64,000 bases of DNA from Martelella lutilitoris (GCF_005924265.1 NZ_VCLB01000012.1:1-64000); one strand, 5' to 3'; shown: positions 17,475 through 27,032, counted from the stretch's first letter. A program made the numbers and translations. Notes: a model not told the origin generated them from the sequence alone.

Positions 17475-19010
17475 TCAGGCGCCGACGGCCTTGGCGTAGG
17501 CGCGTTTTTCGCGGCGGCGCTGGACGGAGGAGGGGATCGACATGGCCTCGCGGTATTTTGCCACGGTCCGGCGGGCCAGCGTGATGCCCTCGTCCTTGAG
17601 TGCTGAGACGATGTCATCGTCGGACAGGACCGCCTCGGCCGTTTCCGCACTGATCATGCGGCGGATCTTGTGGCGGATCGATTCCGCCGAAAGCGCGCTG
17701 CCGTCCGCCTGGTCGGAGGCGATCGAAACGGAGAAGAAATAGCGCAGTTCGTAAAGGCCGCGCGGGGTCAGGATGAACTTGTTGGAGGTGACGCGGCTGA
17801 CGGTCGATTCGTGCATCTTGATCGCGTCGGCCACGGTCTTCAGGTTGAGCGGCCGCAGATGATCGACGCCGTGCTTGAGGAAGGCGTCCTGCTGGCGCAC
17901 GATCTCGCTTGCGACCTTCAAGATTGTGCGGGCGCGCTGGTCGAGGCTGCGCGTCAGCCAGTTTGCCGTCTGCAGGCAGGTGTTGAGAAAGGCATCATCG
18001 GCCTCCGACATGCCGCGCGAGGCCTTGATTTCGGTAAGGTAGGAGCGATTGACCAGAACGCGCGGCAGCGTGTCGGGATTGAGCTCCACCTGCCATTCGC
18101 CCTCCTTGCGGGCCGAGACGATGACATCGGGCAGGACCGATTCGGGCGGCTGGCTGGAAAAGGTGCCGGCCGGTTTCGGGTTCAGCCGGCGAAGCGTCTG
18201 CATCATCGCCAGAAGATCCTGTTCTTCCACGCCGCAAAGCTTCTTCAGCCTGGTGAAATCGCGGCGGGCGACCAGTTCGAGATTGTCGACCAGGGCCGCC
18301 ATTGCCGGGGTAAGGCCTTCAGTCTGCAGCAATTGCTGACGCATGCAGTCGGAAAGGGACTGGGCGAAGATGCCGGGCGGATCGAGCGTTTTCAGCCGCT
18401 CCAGCACAGCATCCAGCCTGTCGGCGGTCAGTCCGGCGCGTTCGGCGATTTCGGCGGTCTCGCCCCGGAAATAGCCGGCCTCGTCGAGATAGTCGACAAG
18501 GTGGCGGGCGATCGCCTGTTCGTCCGGACGCTTGAAGGTGAGCGCGATCTGGGCGGTGAGGTGATCGCGCAGGCAGGGCCTGCCGGCGACGAATTCGTCA
18601 AGGTCGACATGGTCGTCGCCACCAAGCGTGCCCGGCATCGATTTCCACTGGCTCATCAGCTCCGGCGCATCCGGCCGCAAAGGCGGGCTGTCTTCGCCGT
18701 AAGCGCTGTCGAAATTGCTGTCGAGGCTGTCTCCGAGCCGGGCCGTGCCGTCGGCCTGCCGGTCGTCGGAATACCAGTCGCTGGCAAGGTCGGCGCCGGC
18801 GGTCTCCTGTGGTTCGGCAACCTCCGGCCGGTCCTCCGGTCCGCCGTCTTCGCCGGCAACCTCCAGAAGCGGGTTCTTCTCCACTTCCTGGGCGATGAAC
18901 TGGTTAAGTTCGGCATGCGGCATCTGCAGCAGCTGAATGGACTGCATCAGTTGCGGCGTCATGACCAGCGACTGGTTCTGTCGGAGAAAGAGATTGGCGC
19001 TTAATGCCAT
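17475..19010 (-). CDS. rpoN: RNA polymerase sigma-54 factor
   Basis: A 511-residue sigma factor for nitrogen, C4-dicarboxylate and other activator-dependent promoters. Region I is glutamine- and leucine-rich (1-50, LFLRQNQSLVMTPQLMQSIQ), an acidic linker follows (about 52-115), then the core-binding region, the HTH (around LKTVADAIKMHESTVSRVTS) and the RpoN box ARRTVAKYRE (479-488). Located downstream of lptB, the usual proteobacterial order, separated from it by 144 bases. Confidence 0.97.
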   Translation of the reverse strand: MALSANLFLRQNQSLVMTPQLMQSIQLLQMPHAELNQFIAQEVEKNPLLEVAGEDGGPEDRPEVAEPQETAGADLASDWYSDDRQADGTARLGDSLDSNFDSAYGEDSPPLRPDAPELMSQWKSMPGTLGGDDHVDLDEFVAGRPCLRDHLTAQIALTFKRPDEQAIARHLVDYLDEAGYFRGETAEIAERAGLTADRLDAVLERLKTLDPPGIFAQSLSDCMRQQLLQTEGLTPAMAALVDNLELVARRDFTRLKKLCGVEEQDLLAMMQTLRRLNPKPAGTFSSQPPESVLPDVIVSARKEGEWQVELNPDTLPRVLVNRSYLTEIKASRGMSEADDAFLNTCLQTANWLTRSLDQRARTILKVASEIVRQQDAFLKHGVDHLRPLNLKTVADAIKMHESTVSRVTSNKFILTPRGLYELRYFFSVSIASDQADGSALSAESIRHKIRRMISAETAEAVLSDDDIVSALKDEGITLARRTVAKYREAMSIPSSVQRRREKRAYAKAVGA

Positions 19011-19154
19011 GACGCGAGCAAAACCCCTGGGTCGCTATCGCCGGCCCGAACGGGCGACCATATGCGTACTGAACAAATCAAAGTGTACAGATGGGAGACT
19101 GGCACAAAAATTGCTTTGTGATCAAGCCGGAATCCGCTGCTCGGGCGTTCGCAT

Positions 19155-19976
19155 CTACAGGCTGAAATTGTCTCCGAGGTAGAAACGGCGCACATCGGTG
19201 TTGGCGACGATCTCGTCGGCCTTGCCGTGGGTCAGCACCTCGCCGGCATGGATGATATAGGCGCGGTCGATCATGCCAAGCGTTTCGCGGACATTGTGAT
19301 CCGTGATCAGGACGCCGATGCCGCGCCGCGTCAGGTGGCGGATCAGGTTCTGGATATCGGCGACCGAAATCGGGTCGACGCCGGCAAAGGGCTCGTCCAG
19401 CAGCATGAAGGCCGGGTCGGTTGCCAGCGCGCGGGCGATTTCGAGGCGCCGGCGCTCGCCGCCGGAAAGCGCCACGGCCGAGGTCTTGCGCAACTTGGCG
19501 ATGCCGAATTCCTCCATCAGCTGCTCGAGCTTTTCTTCCCGCTCCTTCTTCTTCAGGGGCGTCAGTTCGAGCACGGCGCGGATGTTGGCTTCAACCGAGA
19601 GGCCGCGAAAGATCGAGGCTTCCTGCGGCAGGTAGCCGACGCCGAGGCGGGCGCGGCGGTACATCGGCAGGCCGGTGACGTCGCGGCCATGCAGCGCGAT
19701 GGAGCCCTCATCGACGGGCACCAGGCCGGTGATCATATAAAAACAGGTGGTCTTGCCCGCGCCGTTGGGGCCGAGCAGGCCGACGGCCTCGCCGCGGCGC
19801 ACCACCAGCGACACGCCGTTGACGACGCGCCGGCTGCGATAGGTCTTGGTCAGCCCCTGCGCGATCAGCGTGCCGTCATAACGGCCGTTTTCGCGGTCGC
19901 CGTTCTGGGGCGCAGTTGCGGTAACGGACGGGCGCTCTGCCGTGGAGAGCGTTTTTCTTGTCGTTGTCTTCGGCAT
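19155..19976 (-). CDS. lptB: LPS export ABC transporter ATP-binding protein
   Basis: A 273-residue ATPase powering LptB2FG extraction of lipopolysaccharide from the inner membrane. Walker A GPNGAGKTT (69-77), signature LSGGERRRLEIARAL, Walker B FMLLDEPFAGVDP and the H-loop TDHNVRET are all intact. A polar N-terminal extension of about 35 residues precedes the ABC domain, commonly seen in rhizobial LptB. It follows lptA by 6 bases. Confidence 0.96.
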   Translation of the reverse strand: MPKTTTRKTLSTAERPSVTATAPQNGDRENGRYDGTLIAQGLTKTYRSRRVVNGVSLVVRRGEAVGLLGPNGAGKTTCFYMITGLVPVDEGSIALHGRDVTGLPMYRRARLGVGYLPQEASIFRGLSVEANIRAVLELTPLKKKEREEKLEQLMEEFGIAKLRKTSAVALSGGERRRLEIARALATDPAFMLLDEPFAGVDPISVADIQNLIRHLTRRGIGVLITDHNVRETLGMIDRAYIIHAGEVLTHGKADEIVANTDVRRFYLGDNFSL

Positions 19977-19982
19977 GCGGGA

Positions 19983-20558
19983 TCAGTTGCCTGGCCGTGA
20001 CTGCGGGTTGAGCCGGATCTGCACGCGCTTGCCGCATGCGTCAAGCTTGGCCTGGCTGGTGTTCATGTCGACGGTGAGCTTGCAGCCGACGAAGACATTG
20101 CCGCTTTCCTTCAGCACCACTTCATTGCCCTCCAGCACGAAATGCTGGGTGACCATGTCGAAATAGCCAGTGTCGCCGGTGGCCGTCTGCGTGTCTGTGA
20201 GAAGCTGCACCGACTGGCTGAGGTCGATTCGCTCGATATCGCCCTGTCCGGAGGCGATCCCGGTCGAGCCGCCGGCATAGCGCACGGTCATCTTGCCGGC
20301 CTTGACCTGGTTCTCGCCCTGGACGGCGACGACATTGCCGGAAAAGGTGATCAGCTTGGTCGCGTCATCCACTTCGAATTCGTCGGCGTCGATGTCGATC
20401 GGCTCGTCGCCGGAAAGCTGGAAGCCGCTGGTCTGGGTCGACTGGGCGAGGCTTTGGCCCGCCGGCAGCGCCAGCGCGCACAAAAGCGCCAGCGTTGCCG
20501 CGGTCGAGCGGCGCGGGGCGCAGAATTTCAAATTGCTCAGATCCATCCGAAACCTCAT
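19983..20558 (-). CDS. lptA: LPS transport periplasmic protein LptA (OstA-like)
   Basis: A 191-residue periplasmic bridge protein with a signal peptide (hydrophobic about 20-38, QSLAQS cleavage region) and the OstA/LptA beta-jellyroll repeat (PIDIDADEFEVDDATKLITF, then GNVVAVQGENQVKAGKMTVRY). The first ATG overlaps the lptC stop (ATGA); an ATG four codons later has a better-placed GAGG, so the true start may be 20546. Confidence 0.92.
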   Translation of the reverse strand: MRFRMDLSNLKFCAPRRSTAATLALLCALALPAGQSLAQSTQTSGFQLSGDEPIDIDADEFEVDDATKLITFSGNVVAVQGENQVKAGKMTVRYAGGSTGIASGQGDIERIDLSQSVQLLTDTQTATGDTGYFDMVTQHFVLEGNEVVLKESGNVFVGCKLTVDMNTSQAKLDACGKRVQIRLNPQSRPGN

Positions 20559-21229
20559 TGTCCGGTGCGGGCCAGTGCCGACGGCGACAGCGTGACGTGA
20601 ACGCCGCCGCCAAAGCGGATTTTCTGACCGTTATCGATGATATTCACGTTTTCGGCAACCACTGATGCCTGCGGCGCAGTTACGGACACCGGCGTGTCGC
20701 TGGACAGCGTTCCGGCCTTGATGTCGATCTCGGCGGATGTGAAATCCGCATGCATGCCGTTCGAAAGCTCGATGGTGAAGGGGTCGTTTATCGTCAGCTT
20801 CTCGGTGGCGCGGTCGTAGAGCGTGCGCGCCGCATCGACCACGGCCGTCACATTATCCTCGACGGGAACCGTGGCAATGACGTTTTCGAGCAGCACGGTG
20901 CTGTCGTCGGGATTGGCGGCGGGCAACAGCGCGCGATCCGCCTTCAGCGAGTAGCGGATGCCGTCGGAATTGCGGCCCGACATGCCGGGATTGGTCATGA
21001 CGATCATGCCGTTCTCGATCGATGCGGCATCGAGCGAGATGTTGTCGGGCACGATCGAGCGCAGAAAGGTTGCGGCAATCAGTCCGATCGTGATCACAAC
21101 AGCGGCAAGCGGCAGGAGGAATTTGAGGCGACGCACATGGCCTGAATGCCGCCGCGCCTTGCGGAAGCCTTCCTCGATGGATGGCCCGGACAGACCCTTG
21201 TCGTCATGCGTTGTGGTTGCAATGCTCAT
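20555..21229 (-). CDS. lptC: LPS export system protein LptC
   Basis: About 224 residues with one N-terminal membrane anchor (around 36-58, LKFLLPLAAVVITIGLIAAT) and a periplasmic LptC/YrbK beta domain. It passes LPS from LptBFG to LptA. The frame extends about 70 codons upstream, but the anchor position in homologues favours MSIATTTHDD at 21229. First gene of the lptC-lptA-lptB cluster, divergent from sppA. Confidence 0.88.
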   Translation of the reverse strand: MSIATTTHDDKGLSGPSIEEGFRKARRHSGHVRRLKFLLPLAAVVITIGLIAATFLRSIVPDNISLDAASIENGMIVMTNPGMSGRNSDGIRYSLKADRALLPAANPDDSTVLLENVIATVPVEDNVTAVVDAARTLYDRATEKLTINDPFTIELSNGMHADFTSAEIDIKAGTLSSDTPVSVTAPQASVVAENVNIIDNGQKIRFGGGVHVTLSPSALARTGQ

Positions 21230-21457
21230 CTTGTGTCGTCTCGTCGTCTTCGGACGGCCTGTCATTCCCGGCCGCCACGGGCCCTGCGACAGCCTGAGCC
21301 GTTGCCTCTCAGTGTTCATGGGTATTATGTTTTGCCGGCCATAACAAGTTGGCGACCGAAAAACGGGCCATGCGCGATTGACATCAGATGAGCGTCGCAC
21401 GCACATTCGCCAAGCGCGGCAGCCATGCGCGCCGTTCAAAACACTGTGAGGGCGTTG

Positions 21458-22411
21458 ATGAACCTATCGGATATCCTTGAGCGCAGGCGCCTCAGGCGGC
21501 GCGTTGGCTGGTGGCGTGCGGCGGCTCTCGCGGTCGCCGTCCTGCTCGTGGTCGCGCTCTACGAGGCCTATGGCGGGGCCGAGCCGGGGACCATGCTCGC
21601 CCGCCCGCACGTCGCGCAATTGTCGGTCTCGGGCGTCGTCGGCGACGATCCGGCGATGCTCGAGACGATCCGCGAGATCGGCGAGGATCCGGCGGCCAGG
21701 GCGCTGGTCGTGTCTCTTTCGACCGGCGGCGGCACGACATTCGGCGGCGAGGCGGTCTACAAGGCCTTGCGCAAGGTGGCAGAGACAAAGCCTGTCGTCA
21801 GCGAGATACGCACCCAGGCCGCCTCGGCGGGCTACATGATCGCGCTGGCCGGCGATCGCATCTTTGCCGGCGATACCTCGATCACCGGTTCGATCGGCGT
21901 CATCTTTCTCTATCCGCAGGCGAAGGAACTGCTCGACAAGATCGGCGTCTCCGTGGATTCGATCAAATCCGCGCCGATGAAGGCCGAGCCTTCGCCGTTC
22001 GACGATGCGAGCGCGGATGCGAAGGCCATGGTCCGCGCCTTGGTGATGGACAGCTATGACTGGTTCGTAGATCTTGTCGCCGAGCGTCGCGGCATGCCGC
22101 GCGATAAGGCGCTGGAGCTCGCCGACGGACGGATCCTGACCGGACGGCAGGCGGTTGGGGCCGGACTGGTCGACGAAATTGGCGGTCGCGAAGAAATTAA
22201 GGCCTATCTTGCCGCAAACGGCGTTTCGGACTCCCTTGAAATCCGGTCTTGGGATAACGTAAACAAAGACAGCTTCGGGGTCGGTTTAGCAAGAATGGGG
22301 GCCAAACTGCTCGAATCGCTCGGACTTGGCTGGTTTGTCAGCGAGGATATCCTTCGCCAGACCGGCCTTGTTGACGGGCTTGTGTCTGTCGGGCAGACTG
22401 ATTGGCAATGA
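21458..22411 (+). CDS. sppA: Signal peptide peptidase SppA, short form
   Basis: A 317-residue inner-membrane serine protease that degrades cleaved signal peptides. One membrane anchor (about 19-37) precedes the ClpP-like domain. The Ser-Lys dyad fits S123 (AASAGYMIA) and K175 ([11 protein letters not shown]). GAGGG lies before the ATG at 21458; the frame continues 11 codons upstream. It directly precedes ihfB, as in other rhizobia. Confidence 0.92.
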   Translation: MNLSDILERRRLRRRVGWWRAAALAVAVLLVVALYEAYGGAEPGTMLARPHVAQLSVSGVVGDDPAMLETIREIGEDPAARALVVSLSTGGGTTFGGEAVYKALRKVAETKPVVSEIRTQAASAGYMIALAGDRIFAGDTSITGSIGVIFLYPQAKELLDKIGVSVDSIKSAPMKAEPSPFDDASADAKAMVRALVMDSYDWFVDLVAERRGMPRDKALELADGRILTGRQAVGAGLVDEIGGREEIKAYLAANGVSDSLEIRSWDNVNKDSFGVGLARMGAKLLESLGLGWFVSEDILRQTGLVDGLVSVGQTDWQ

Positions 22412-22436
22412 AAATCAGAGCGTTGAGGGGCTGGGT

Positions 22437-22733
22437 GTGATCAAGTCGGAATTGGTACAGATTGTTGCGGCGCGTAACCCGCATCTCTATCACCGCGATG
22501 TCGAAAATATCGTGAATGCAATTCTGGACGAGATCGCGGATGCGCTGGCGGCGGGCAACCGAGTCGAGTTGCGCGGCTTCGGTGCGTTTTCGGTCAAGAA
22601 CCGCCCCTCGCGCTCGGGACGAAACCCGCGCACGGGCGACACCGTTTTCGTCGAAGAGAAATGGGTGCCGTTCTTCAAGACCGGCAAGGAATTGCGCGAA
22701 CGCCTCAATCCCGACCAGAAAGACGACGACTAA
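22437..22733 (+). CDS. ihfB: Integration host factor beta subunit, GTG start
   Basis: A 98-residue DNA-bending protein of the HU/IHF family: [18 protein letters not shown] at the start and [10 protein letters not shown] in the DNA-inserting arm, with [15 protein letters not shown] before it. The start is GTG at 22437, with GAGGGG 7 bases upstream; no ATG gives the expected N-terminus. With IhfA it shapes sigma-54 promoters and replication and recombination sites. Confidence 0.95.
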   Translation: MIKSELVQIVAARNPHLYHRDVENIVNAILDEIADALAAGNRVELRGFGAFSVKNRPSRSGRNPRTGDTVFVEEKWVPFFKTGKELRERLNPDQKDDD

Positions 22734-22783
22734 CGGCTGCGGGCCGGATCGCCGGCAATAAGGAAACGCGTTCGAGGCGCATC

Positions 22784-23128
22784 ATGTCAAAGCTTGTCAA
22801 TCTCATCATTCTTCTGCCCATCGGGGTGGTGCTGGTTCTGTTGTCGGTTGCCAACCGGCAGTCGGTGACCATGGCTCTGAACCCCTTCAATGCCAGCGAC
22901 AACGTGCTCGCCGTCTCCGCTCCGTTCTTCGTCTACATCTTCATCGCCTTTATTCTCGGCATTTTGCTGGGCGCGCTGTTTACCTGGATCTCCCAGCGCA
23001 AGCACCGCAAGACCGCCAAATCCAGCAAGCGCGAGGCCGCACTCTGGCGCGCGGAGGCCGACAAGCAGAAGGCGCGGAGCACCGAAGTCTCGTCTGCCCG
23101 CCCGCTCGATCAACTGCCGTCCTCCTGA
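22784..23128 (+). CDS. LapA-domain (DUF1049) membrane protein
   Basis: A 114-residue protein with two membrane helices (about 4-22 and 43-66) and a basic C-terminal cytoplasmic tail (WISQRKHRKTAKSSKREAAL). The helix pair around NRQSVTMALNPF matches lipopolysaccharide assembly protein A domain proteins. It follows ihfB by 50 bases, a conserved neighbour in alphaproteobacteria. Role in LPS assembly is inferred only from the family. Confidence 0.82.
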   Translation: MSKLVNLIILLPIGVVLVLLSVANRQSVTMALNPFNASDNVLAVSAPFFVYIFIAFILGILLGALFTWISQRKHRKTAKSSKREAALWRAEADKQKARSTEVSSARPLDQLPSS

Positions 23129-23209
23129 GACGATGCGAGAAGACTTGCCATTTTCGTAACAGGGCTGATAAACCGCAGCTTTCCAACACTCGCGGGATGA
23201 TCGCCTTTC

Positions 23210-24328
23210 ATGACGCCTTCCAGAGCCGACAAGACCCGCCGCAACAAGGCTGGCGGCAAGCCGCAGGCCAAGCCTGACCGGCAGCGCAAGGGCGCGCGGT
23301 CCGAAGGCCGTGTCGAACGGCGCAAGGCCGCGGCCCCGGCGGACAAGCAGACCGAGCGCCGCAGCCGCCAGCCCGAGCCGCAGTGGATCGCGATGCGGGA
23401 AGGCGAACGCCCGGCAGAACGCGTGCCGACCATTCTCCAGTCGGTCTCCGCCGACGGCTTTCACCTGATCGACAGCGGCCACGGGCTGAAACTCGAGCAA
23501 TATGGCGATTATCGCATCGTTCGCCCCGAGGCGCAGGCGCTGTGGCCCCCGCTTCTCGATGAAAAGATCTGGGCCAATGCCGATGCGATTTTCACCGGCG
23601 ATACGGACGAGGACGGCATGGGGCGCTGGCGCTTTCCCAAGGCCGCCCTTGGCGAAACATGGCCGCTGCGGATCATGGACGTCGATTTCCTCGGCCGCTT
23701 CACCGCCTTTCGCCATGTCGGCGTGTTTCCCGAACAGGTCGCCCACTGGCAATGGATGCGTGATGTGCTGCAGCAGGCCGCAGGCGGCAAGACCCCGCCT
23801 AAAGTGCTCAACCTCTTTGGCTATACCGGCGTTGCCTCGCTGGTCGCCGCTGCCGCCGGCGCGGAAGTGACCCATGTGGATGCGTCGAAGAAGGCGATCG
23901 GCTGGGCGCGCGAGAACCAGGCGCTCTCTGGCCTCAACGATCGTCCGATCCGCTGGATCTGCGATGATGCGATGAAGTTCATCGAGCGCGAGGAGCGACG
24001 CGGCAACCACTATGACATCATCCTCACCGATCCGCCGAAATTCGGACGCGGGCCGAATGGAGAGGTCTGGCAGCTTTTCGAGCATCTGCCTCGAATGTTG
24101 GACCTCTGCCGCGCGATCCTGAAACCGGATGCGCTCGGCTTCGTGCTGACGGCCTATTCGATCCGCGCCAGCTTCTATTCGGTTCACGAGCTGATGATGG
24201 AGACGATGCGCGGCTTCGGCGGCGTGGTCGAATCGGGCGAACTCGTCATTCGCGAGGCGGGGCTTTCCGGCGATCAGCCCGGCCGCGCCCTTTCAACATC
24301 CCTTTATGCGCGGTGGTTGCCCCAATGA
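23210..24328 (+). CDS. Class I SAM-dependent methyltransferase, RlmI-like
   Basis: A 372-residue probable RNA methyltransferase. A very basic, low-complexity N-terminal tail (1-55, many Lys and Arg) precedes the catalytic domain, with the SAM-binding motif VLNLFGYTGVASLVAAAAGA, acidic loop HVDASKKA and catalytic motif LTDPPKFGRG. It resembles the RlmI/RlmK group of 23S rRNA cytosine methyltransferases, but the target is not determined. Its stop overlaps the next methyltransferase gene (ATGA). Confidence 0.85.
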   Translation: MTPSRADKTRRNKAGGKPQAKPDRQRKGARSEGRVERRKAAAPADKQTERRSRQPEPQWIAMREGERPAERVPTILQSVSADGFHLIDSGHGLKLEQYGDYRIVRPEAQALWPPLLDEKIWANADAIFTGDTDEDGMGRWRFPKAALGETWPLRIMDVDFLGRFTAFRHVGVFPEQVAHWQWMRDVLQQAAGGKTPPKVLNLFGYTGVASLVAAAAGAEVTHVDASKKAIGWARENQALSGLNDRPIRWICDDAMKFIEREERRGNHYDIILTDPPKFGRGPNGEVWQLFEHLPRMLDLCRAILKPDALGFVLTAYSIRASFYSVHELMMETMRGFGGVVESGELVIREAGLSGDQPGRALSTSLYARWLPQ

Positions 24329-25194
24329 GCTTCGAGCGAGACGACAGGCGCGCGCCGCGCGTCGGCACGGTGAAGGAAGTCACCTCCCTTACCAACCCGA
24401 TCATCAAGGATATCCGCGCGCTGTCGCAGAAGAAGCACCGCGAGGAGACCGGAACCTTCATGGCCGAGGGGCTGAAGCTGGTCATCGATGCTCTGGAACT
24501 CAACTGGTCGATCCGCACGCTGATCTATGCCAAGGCGGCCAAGGGCAAGGCGCAGGTGGAAAAGGTCGCCGCCAAGACGATCGCATCCGGCGGCCTGGTG
24601 CTGGAGGTCTCCGAAAAGGTGCTTTCGGCGATCACGCGGCGCGACAATCCGCAAATGGTCGTCGGCGTGTTCGAAAGCCATTACCGGCCGCTTGCCGATA
24701 TCCGCCCGGCGAATACCGAGACCTATGTGGCGCTCGATAGGGTGCGCGATCCCGGCAATCTCGGCACCATCATCCGCACCGCCGATGCGGCGGGCGCGGC
24801 GGGCGTCATCCTTGTCGGCGAGACCACCGATCCGTTTTCGCTGGAGACCGTGCGCGCCACCATGGGCTCGGTCTTCGCCCTTCCGGTCTCGCGCGCCGAG
24901 CCGCGCGCGTTCCTGGATTGGGCCGGAAAGAGCGGCGCCGAGATCGTCGCCACACATCTTGCCGGTTCCGTCGATTACCGGACCATCGACTATACGAAGA
25001 AGCCGGTCGTGCTTTTGATGGGCAATGAGCAGCAGGGCCTTCCTCCGGAACTCGCCGAAGGCGCGGGGCGGCTTGCCCGCATTCCGCAGCAGGGCAGGGC
25101 TGATTCGCTCAATCTCGCGGTCGCGACCGGTGTGATGCTCTATGAGGCGCGCCGCCATCTTCTGTCGCTCGACACACCGGAGAAAAGCCGATGA
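24325..25194 (+). CDS. TrmH/SpoU-family RNA 2'-O-methyltransferase
   Basis: A 289-residue SPOUT enzyme with the three family motifs: DRVRDPGNLGTIIRTADAAG (motif 1), VLLMGNEQQGL (motif 2) and IPQQGRADSLNLAVATGVML (motif 3), preceded by a substrate-binding L30e-like domain. It probably methylates 23S rRNA like RlmB or TsnR. The ATG overlaps the stop of the upstream methyltransferase and its own stop overlaps lspA (ATGA in both cases), so all three are one transcript. Confidence 0.9.
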   Translation: MSFERDDRRAPRVGTVKEVTSLTNPIIKDIRALSQKKHREETGTFMAEGLKLVIDALELNWSIRTLIYAKAAKGKAQVEKVAAKTIASGGLVLEVSEKVLSAITRRDNPQMVVGVFESHYRPLADIRPANTETYVALDRVRDPGNLGTIIRTADAAGAAGVILVGETTDPFSLETVRATMGSVFALPVSRAEPRAFLDWAGKSGAEIVATHLAGSVDYRTIDYTKKPVVLLMGNEQQGLPPELAEGAGRLARIPQQGRADSLNLAVATGVMLYEARRHLLSLDTPEKSR

Positions 25195-25679
25195 GATCGC
25201 CGCTTTCGCGCCCCGGCCCGGCCATCGCCTTCGTCGTCATCGCGCTGCTCATCGATGCGGTGGTCAAATATGCGGTCGAGCTCTATCTGCCGTTTCACCG
25301 GACAATCGACGTCCTGCCCTTCCTGGGCCTGTTCAAGACCTATAATCCCGGCATCGCCTTTTCGCTTCTGTCGGATACCAACGGCTGGGCGCTGGTCGGC
25401 ATGCGGCTCGTCATCGTCGCGGTCGTCATCTATCTCTGGCGCAAGACCGCGCCGGGGCAGGCCTGGGCGCTGCTGGGCTTTGCGCTCGTCGTCGCTGGCG
25501 CGCTCGGCAATATTCTCGACCATTTCATCTACGGTCACGTGGTCGACTATATCCGCTTCCATGTCGGCGGCTGGACCTTCCCGATCTTCAACCTCGCAGA
25601 CAGCTACATCACCGTCGGCGCAGTGATGATCTTTGTCCAGGAATTCCTGTTCAAAAGCCCCGGAGGCGACGACGCGTAA
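25191..25679 (+). CDS. lspA: Lipoprotein signal peptidase (signal peptidase II)
   Basis: A 162-residue inner-membrane aspartyl protease that removes lipoprotein signal peptides. Four hydrophobic helices are visible and the catalytic aspartates are D119 (HVVDYIRF) and D137 (FNLADSYI). The start overlaps the preceding gene (ATGA). Lnt, which acts two steps later in lipoprotein maturation, is also in this window. Confidence 0.95.
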   Translation: MRSPLSRPGPAIAFVVIALLIDAVVKYAVELYLPFHRTIDVLPFLGLFKTYNPGIAFSLLSDTNGWALVGMRLVIVAVVIYLWRKTAPGQAWALLGFALVVAGALGNILDHFIYGHVVDYIRFHVGGWTFPIFNLADSYITVGAVMIFVQEFLFKSPGGDDA

Positions 25680-25921
25680 ACCGGAAATACCGGCCGTCAA
25701 TTTAGAAAGTGCTTGAACATCAAGGGATTGAAGGACCGTTGCTTCGGCCCTGAATTGTCCCCGGATGTTGACGAGGCGTCAAAACCTTCTGGACCTCGCA
25801 TTCTCCATGTACTAGTCTTTTGGCATGAGGACGGTGCCCGGAAGGCACGTGAGAGGCGGCGGAGAATTGACGCGAGAGGACCTCTTTTTAACAATGTAAC
25901 CTCCAGAACGGCGGGATGCGA

Positions 25922-25939
25922 CTGTCACGAACGTGTCGC
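25922..25939 (+). promoter_or_regulatory. Candidate PHO box before olsB
   Basis: CTGTCAC-GAAC-GTGTCGC, two 7-base half-sites separated by 4 bases. Compared with the PhoB consensus CTGTCAT-N4-CTGTCAT the first half matches 6 of 7 and the second 4 of 7. It lies 14 bases before the first candidate olsB ATG. Confidence 0.35.
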
Positions 25940-25952
25940 AGTTAGATGGTTT

Positions 25953-26867
25953 ATGACATCCAAGATGAACGATCCGGAACACGCGATGACCATGGAAGCG
26001 CTCGATCTTCTTCAGGCAGCCGAACGCGCCGGCGCGGCCCCGGCCGTGAGCACGGCGCTTCTGCAGGAAGGCATTCTGGGCCGTATAGGCTCGCTTGAAA
26101 CCCGCATTGCCCGCACGCCCGGCGAAATCGAGGCCGCGCAGGCGGTGCGCTATCGTGTCTTCGTCGACGAGATGCAGGCCCGTCTTCCGGCTGACGCCAT
26201 GCGCGCCAAGCGCGATTTCGACCGGTGGGACGAAATCTGCGACCACCTGCTCGTACTCGACACCAAGCTCGACGGCGATGTCGAGGACCAGATCGTGGCA
26301 ACCTACCGGCTTCTGCGCCACGAGGTGGCGATGGAGCATGGCGGGTTCTATTCCGATGCGGAATACCAGACCGACAAGCTCGTCGCCCGTCATCCCGATG
26401 TCCGCTTCATGGAGCTCGGCCGCTCCTGCGTGCTGCCGGATTACCGCAGCAAGCGCACCGTCGAACTGCTCTGGCAGGGCAACTGGGCCTATGCGCTGAA
26501 GCACAATATCGGCGTCATGTTCGGCTGCGCCTCCTTCCACGGCACGAACCCGGCCGAGCACGCCATGGCGCTCTCCTTTCTCTACCACAATGCCCGCGCC
26601 ACCGGCGAATGGGCGGTCAACGCGCAGCCGGAACTTGCCGTCGACATGAACCTGATGAGCGCCGAAGATGTCTCCGGACGCCGGGCGCTGACCGGTCTGC
26701 CGCCGCTGATCAAGGGCTATCTGCGCCTCGGCGCGATGGTGGGCGATGGCGCGGTCATCGACCATGCCTTCAACACGACCGATGTGCTTGTGGTTCTGCC
26801 GATTTCTTCGATCTCCGACCGCTATCTCAACTATTACGGCGCCGACGCCGGCCGTTTCGCGAGCTGA
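25953..26867 (+). CDS. olsB: L-ornithine N-alpha-acyltransferase (ornithine lipid synthesis)
   Basis: A 304-residue GNAT-fold protein of the hemolysin-like acyltransferase group, with EAAQAVRYRVFVDEM, ELGRSCVLPDYRSKRTVELL and GCASFHGTNPAEHAMALSFL. OlsB adds a 3-hydroxy acyl chain from ACP to ornithine, giving lyso-ornithine lipid. Position upstream of mutS matches the S. meliloti olsB locus as I recall it. Start is uncertain: ATGs at 25953, 25965 and 25986 are all possible; the last gives 293 residues, close to characterised OlsB, and would suit a promoter at the PHO-like box. Confidence 0.85.
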   Translation: MTSKMNDPEHAMTMEALDLLQAAERAGAAPAVSTALLQEGILGRIGSLETRIARTPGEIEAAQAVRYRVFVDEMQARLPADAMRAKRDFDRWDEICDHLLVLDTKLDGDVEDQIVATYRLLRHEVAMEHGGFYSDAEYQTDKLVARHPDVRFMELGRSCVLPDYRSKRTVELLWQGNWAYALKHNIGVMFGCASFHGTNPAEHAMALSFLYHNARATGEWAVNAQPELAVDMNLMSAEDVSGRRALTGLPPLIKGYLRLGAMVGDGAVIDHAFNTTDVLVVLPISSISDRYLNYYGADAGRFAS

Positions 26868-26900
26868 AATTTCGGAGAGCGGCGCATAGCCCCCGACAAT

Positions 26901-27032
26901 CTCCTCCCTTGGGGGGAGATGTCGCGAACGCGACAGAAAGGGGGAGGGGCATAAGCCGTGGGCTTCCGAATCTGCGGACAGGTTTTCACTCCTCTCTGCC
27001 CCTGTCGGGGCATCTCTCCCTCAAGGGAAGGG
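26901..27032. repeat. Palindromic intergenic element (CTCCCTTG type) in the olsB-mutS gap
   Basis: Outer arms CTCCTCCCTTGGGGGGAGAT (26901 on) and CATCTCTCCCTCAAGGGAAG (27011 on) are degenerate reverse complements. The left arm carries the hairpin GTCGCG-aa-CGCGAC (26921-26934) and the right half contains CCCCTGTCGGGG. The rest of the 357-base gap (26868-27224) shows no gene. Confidence 0.75.
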
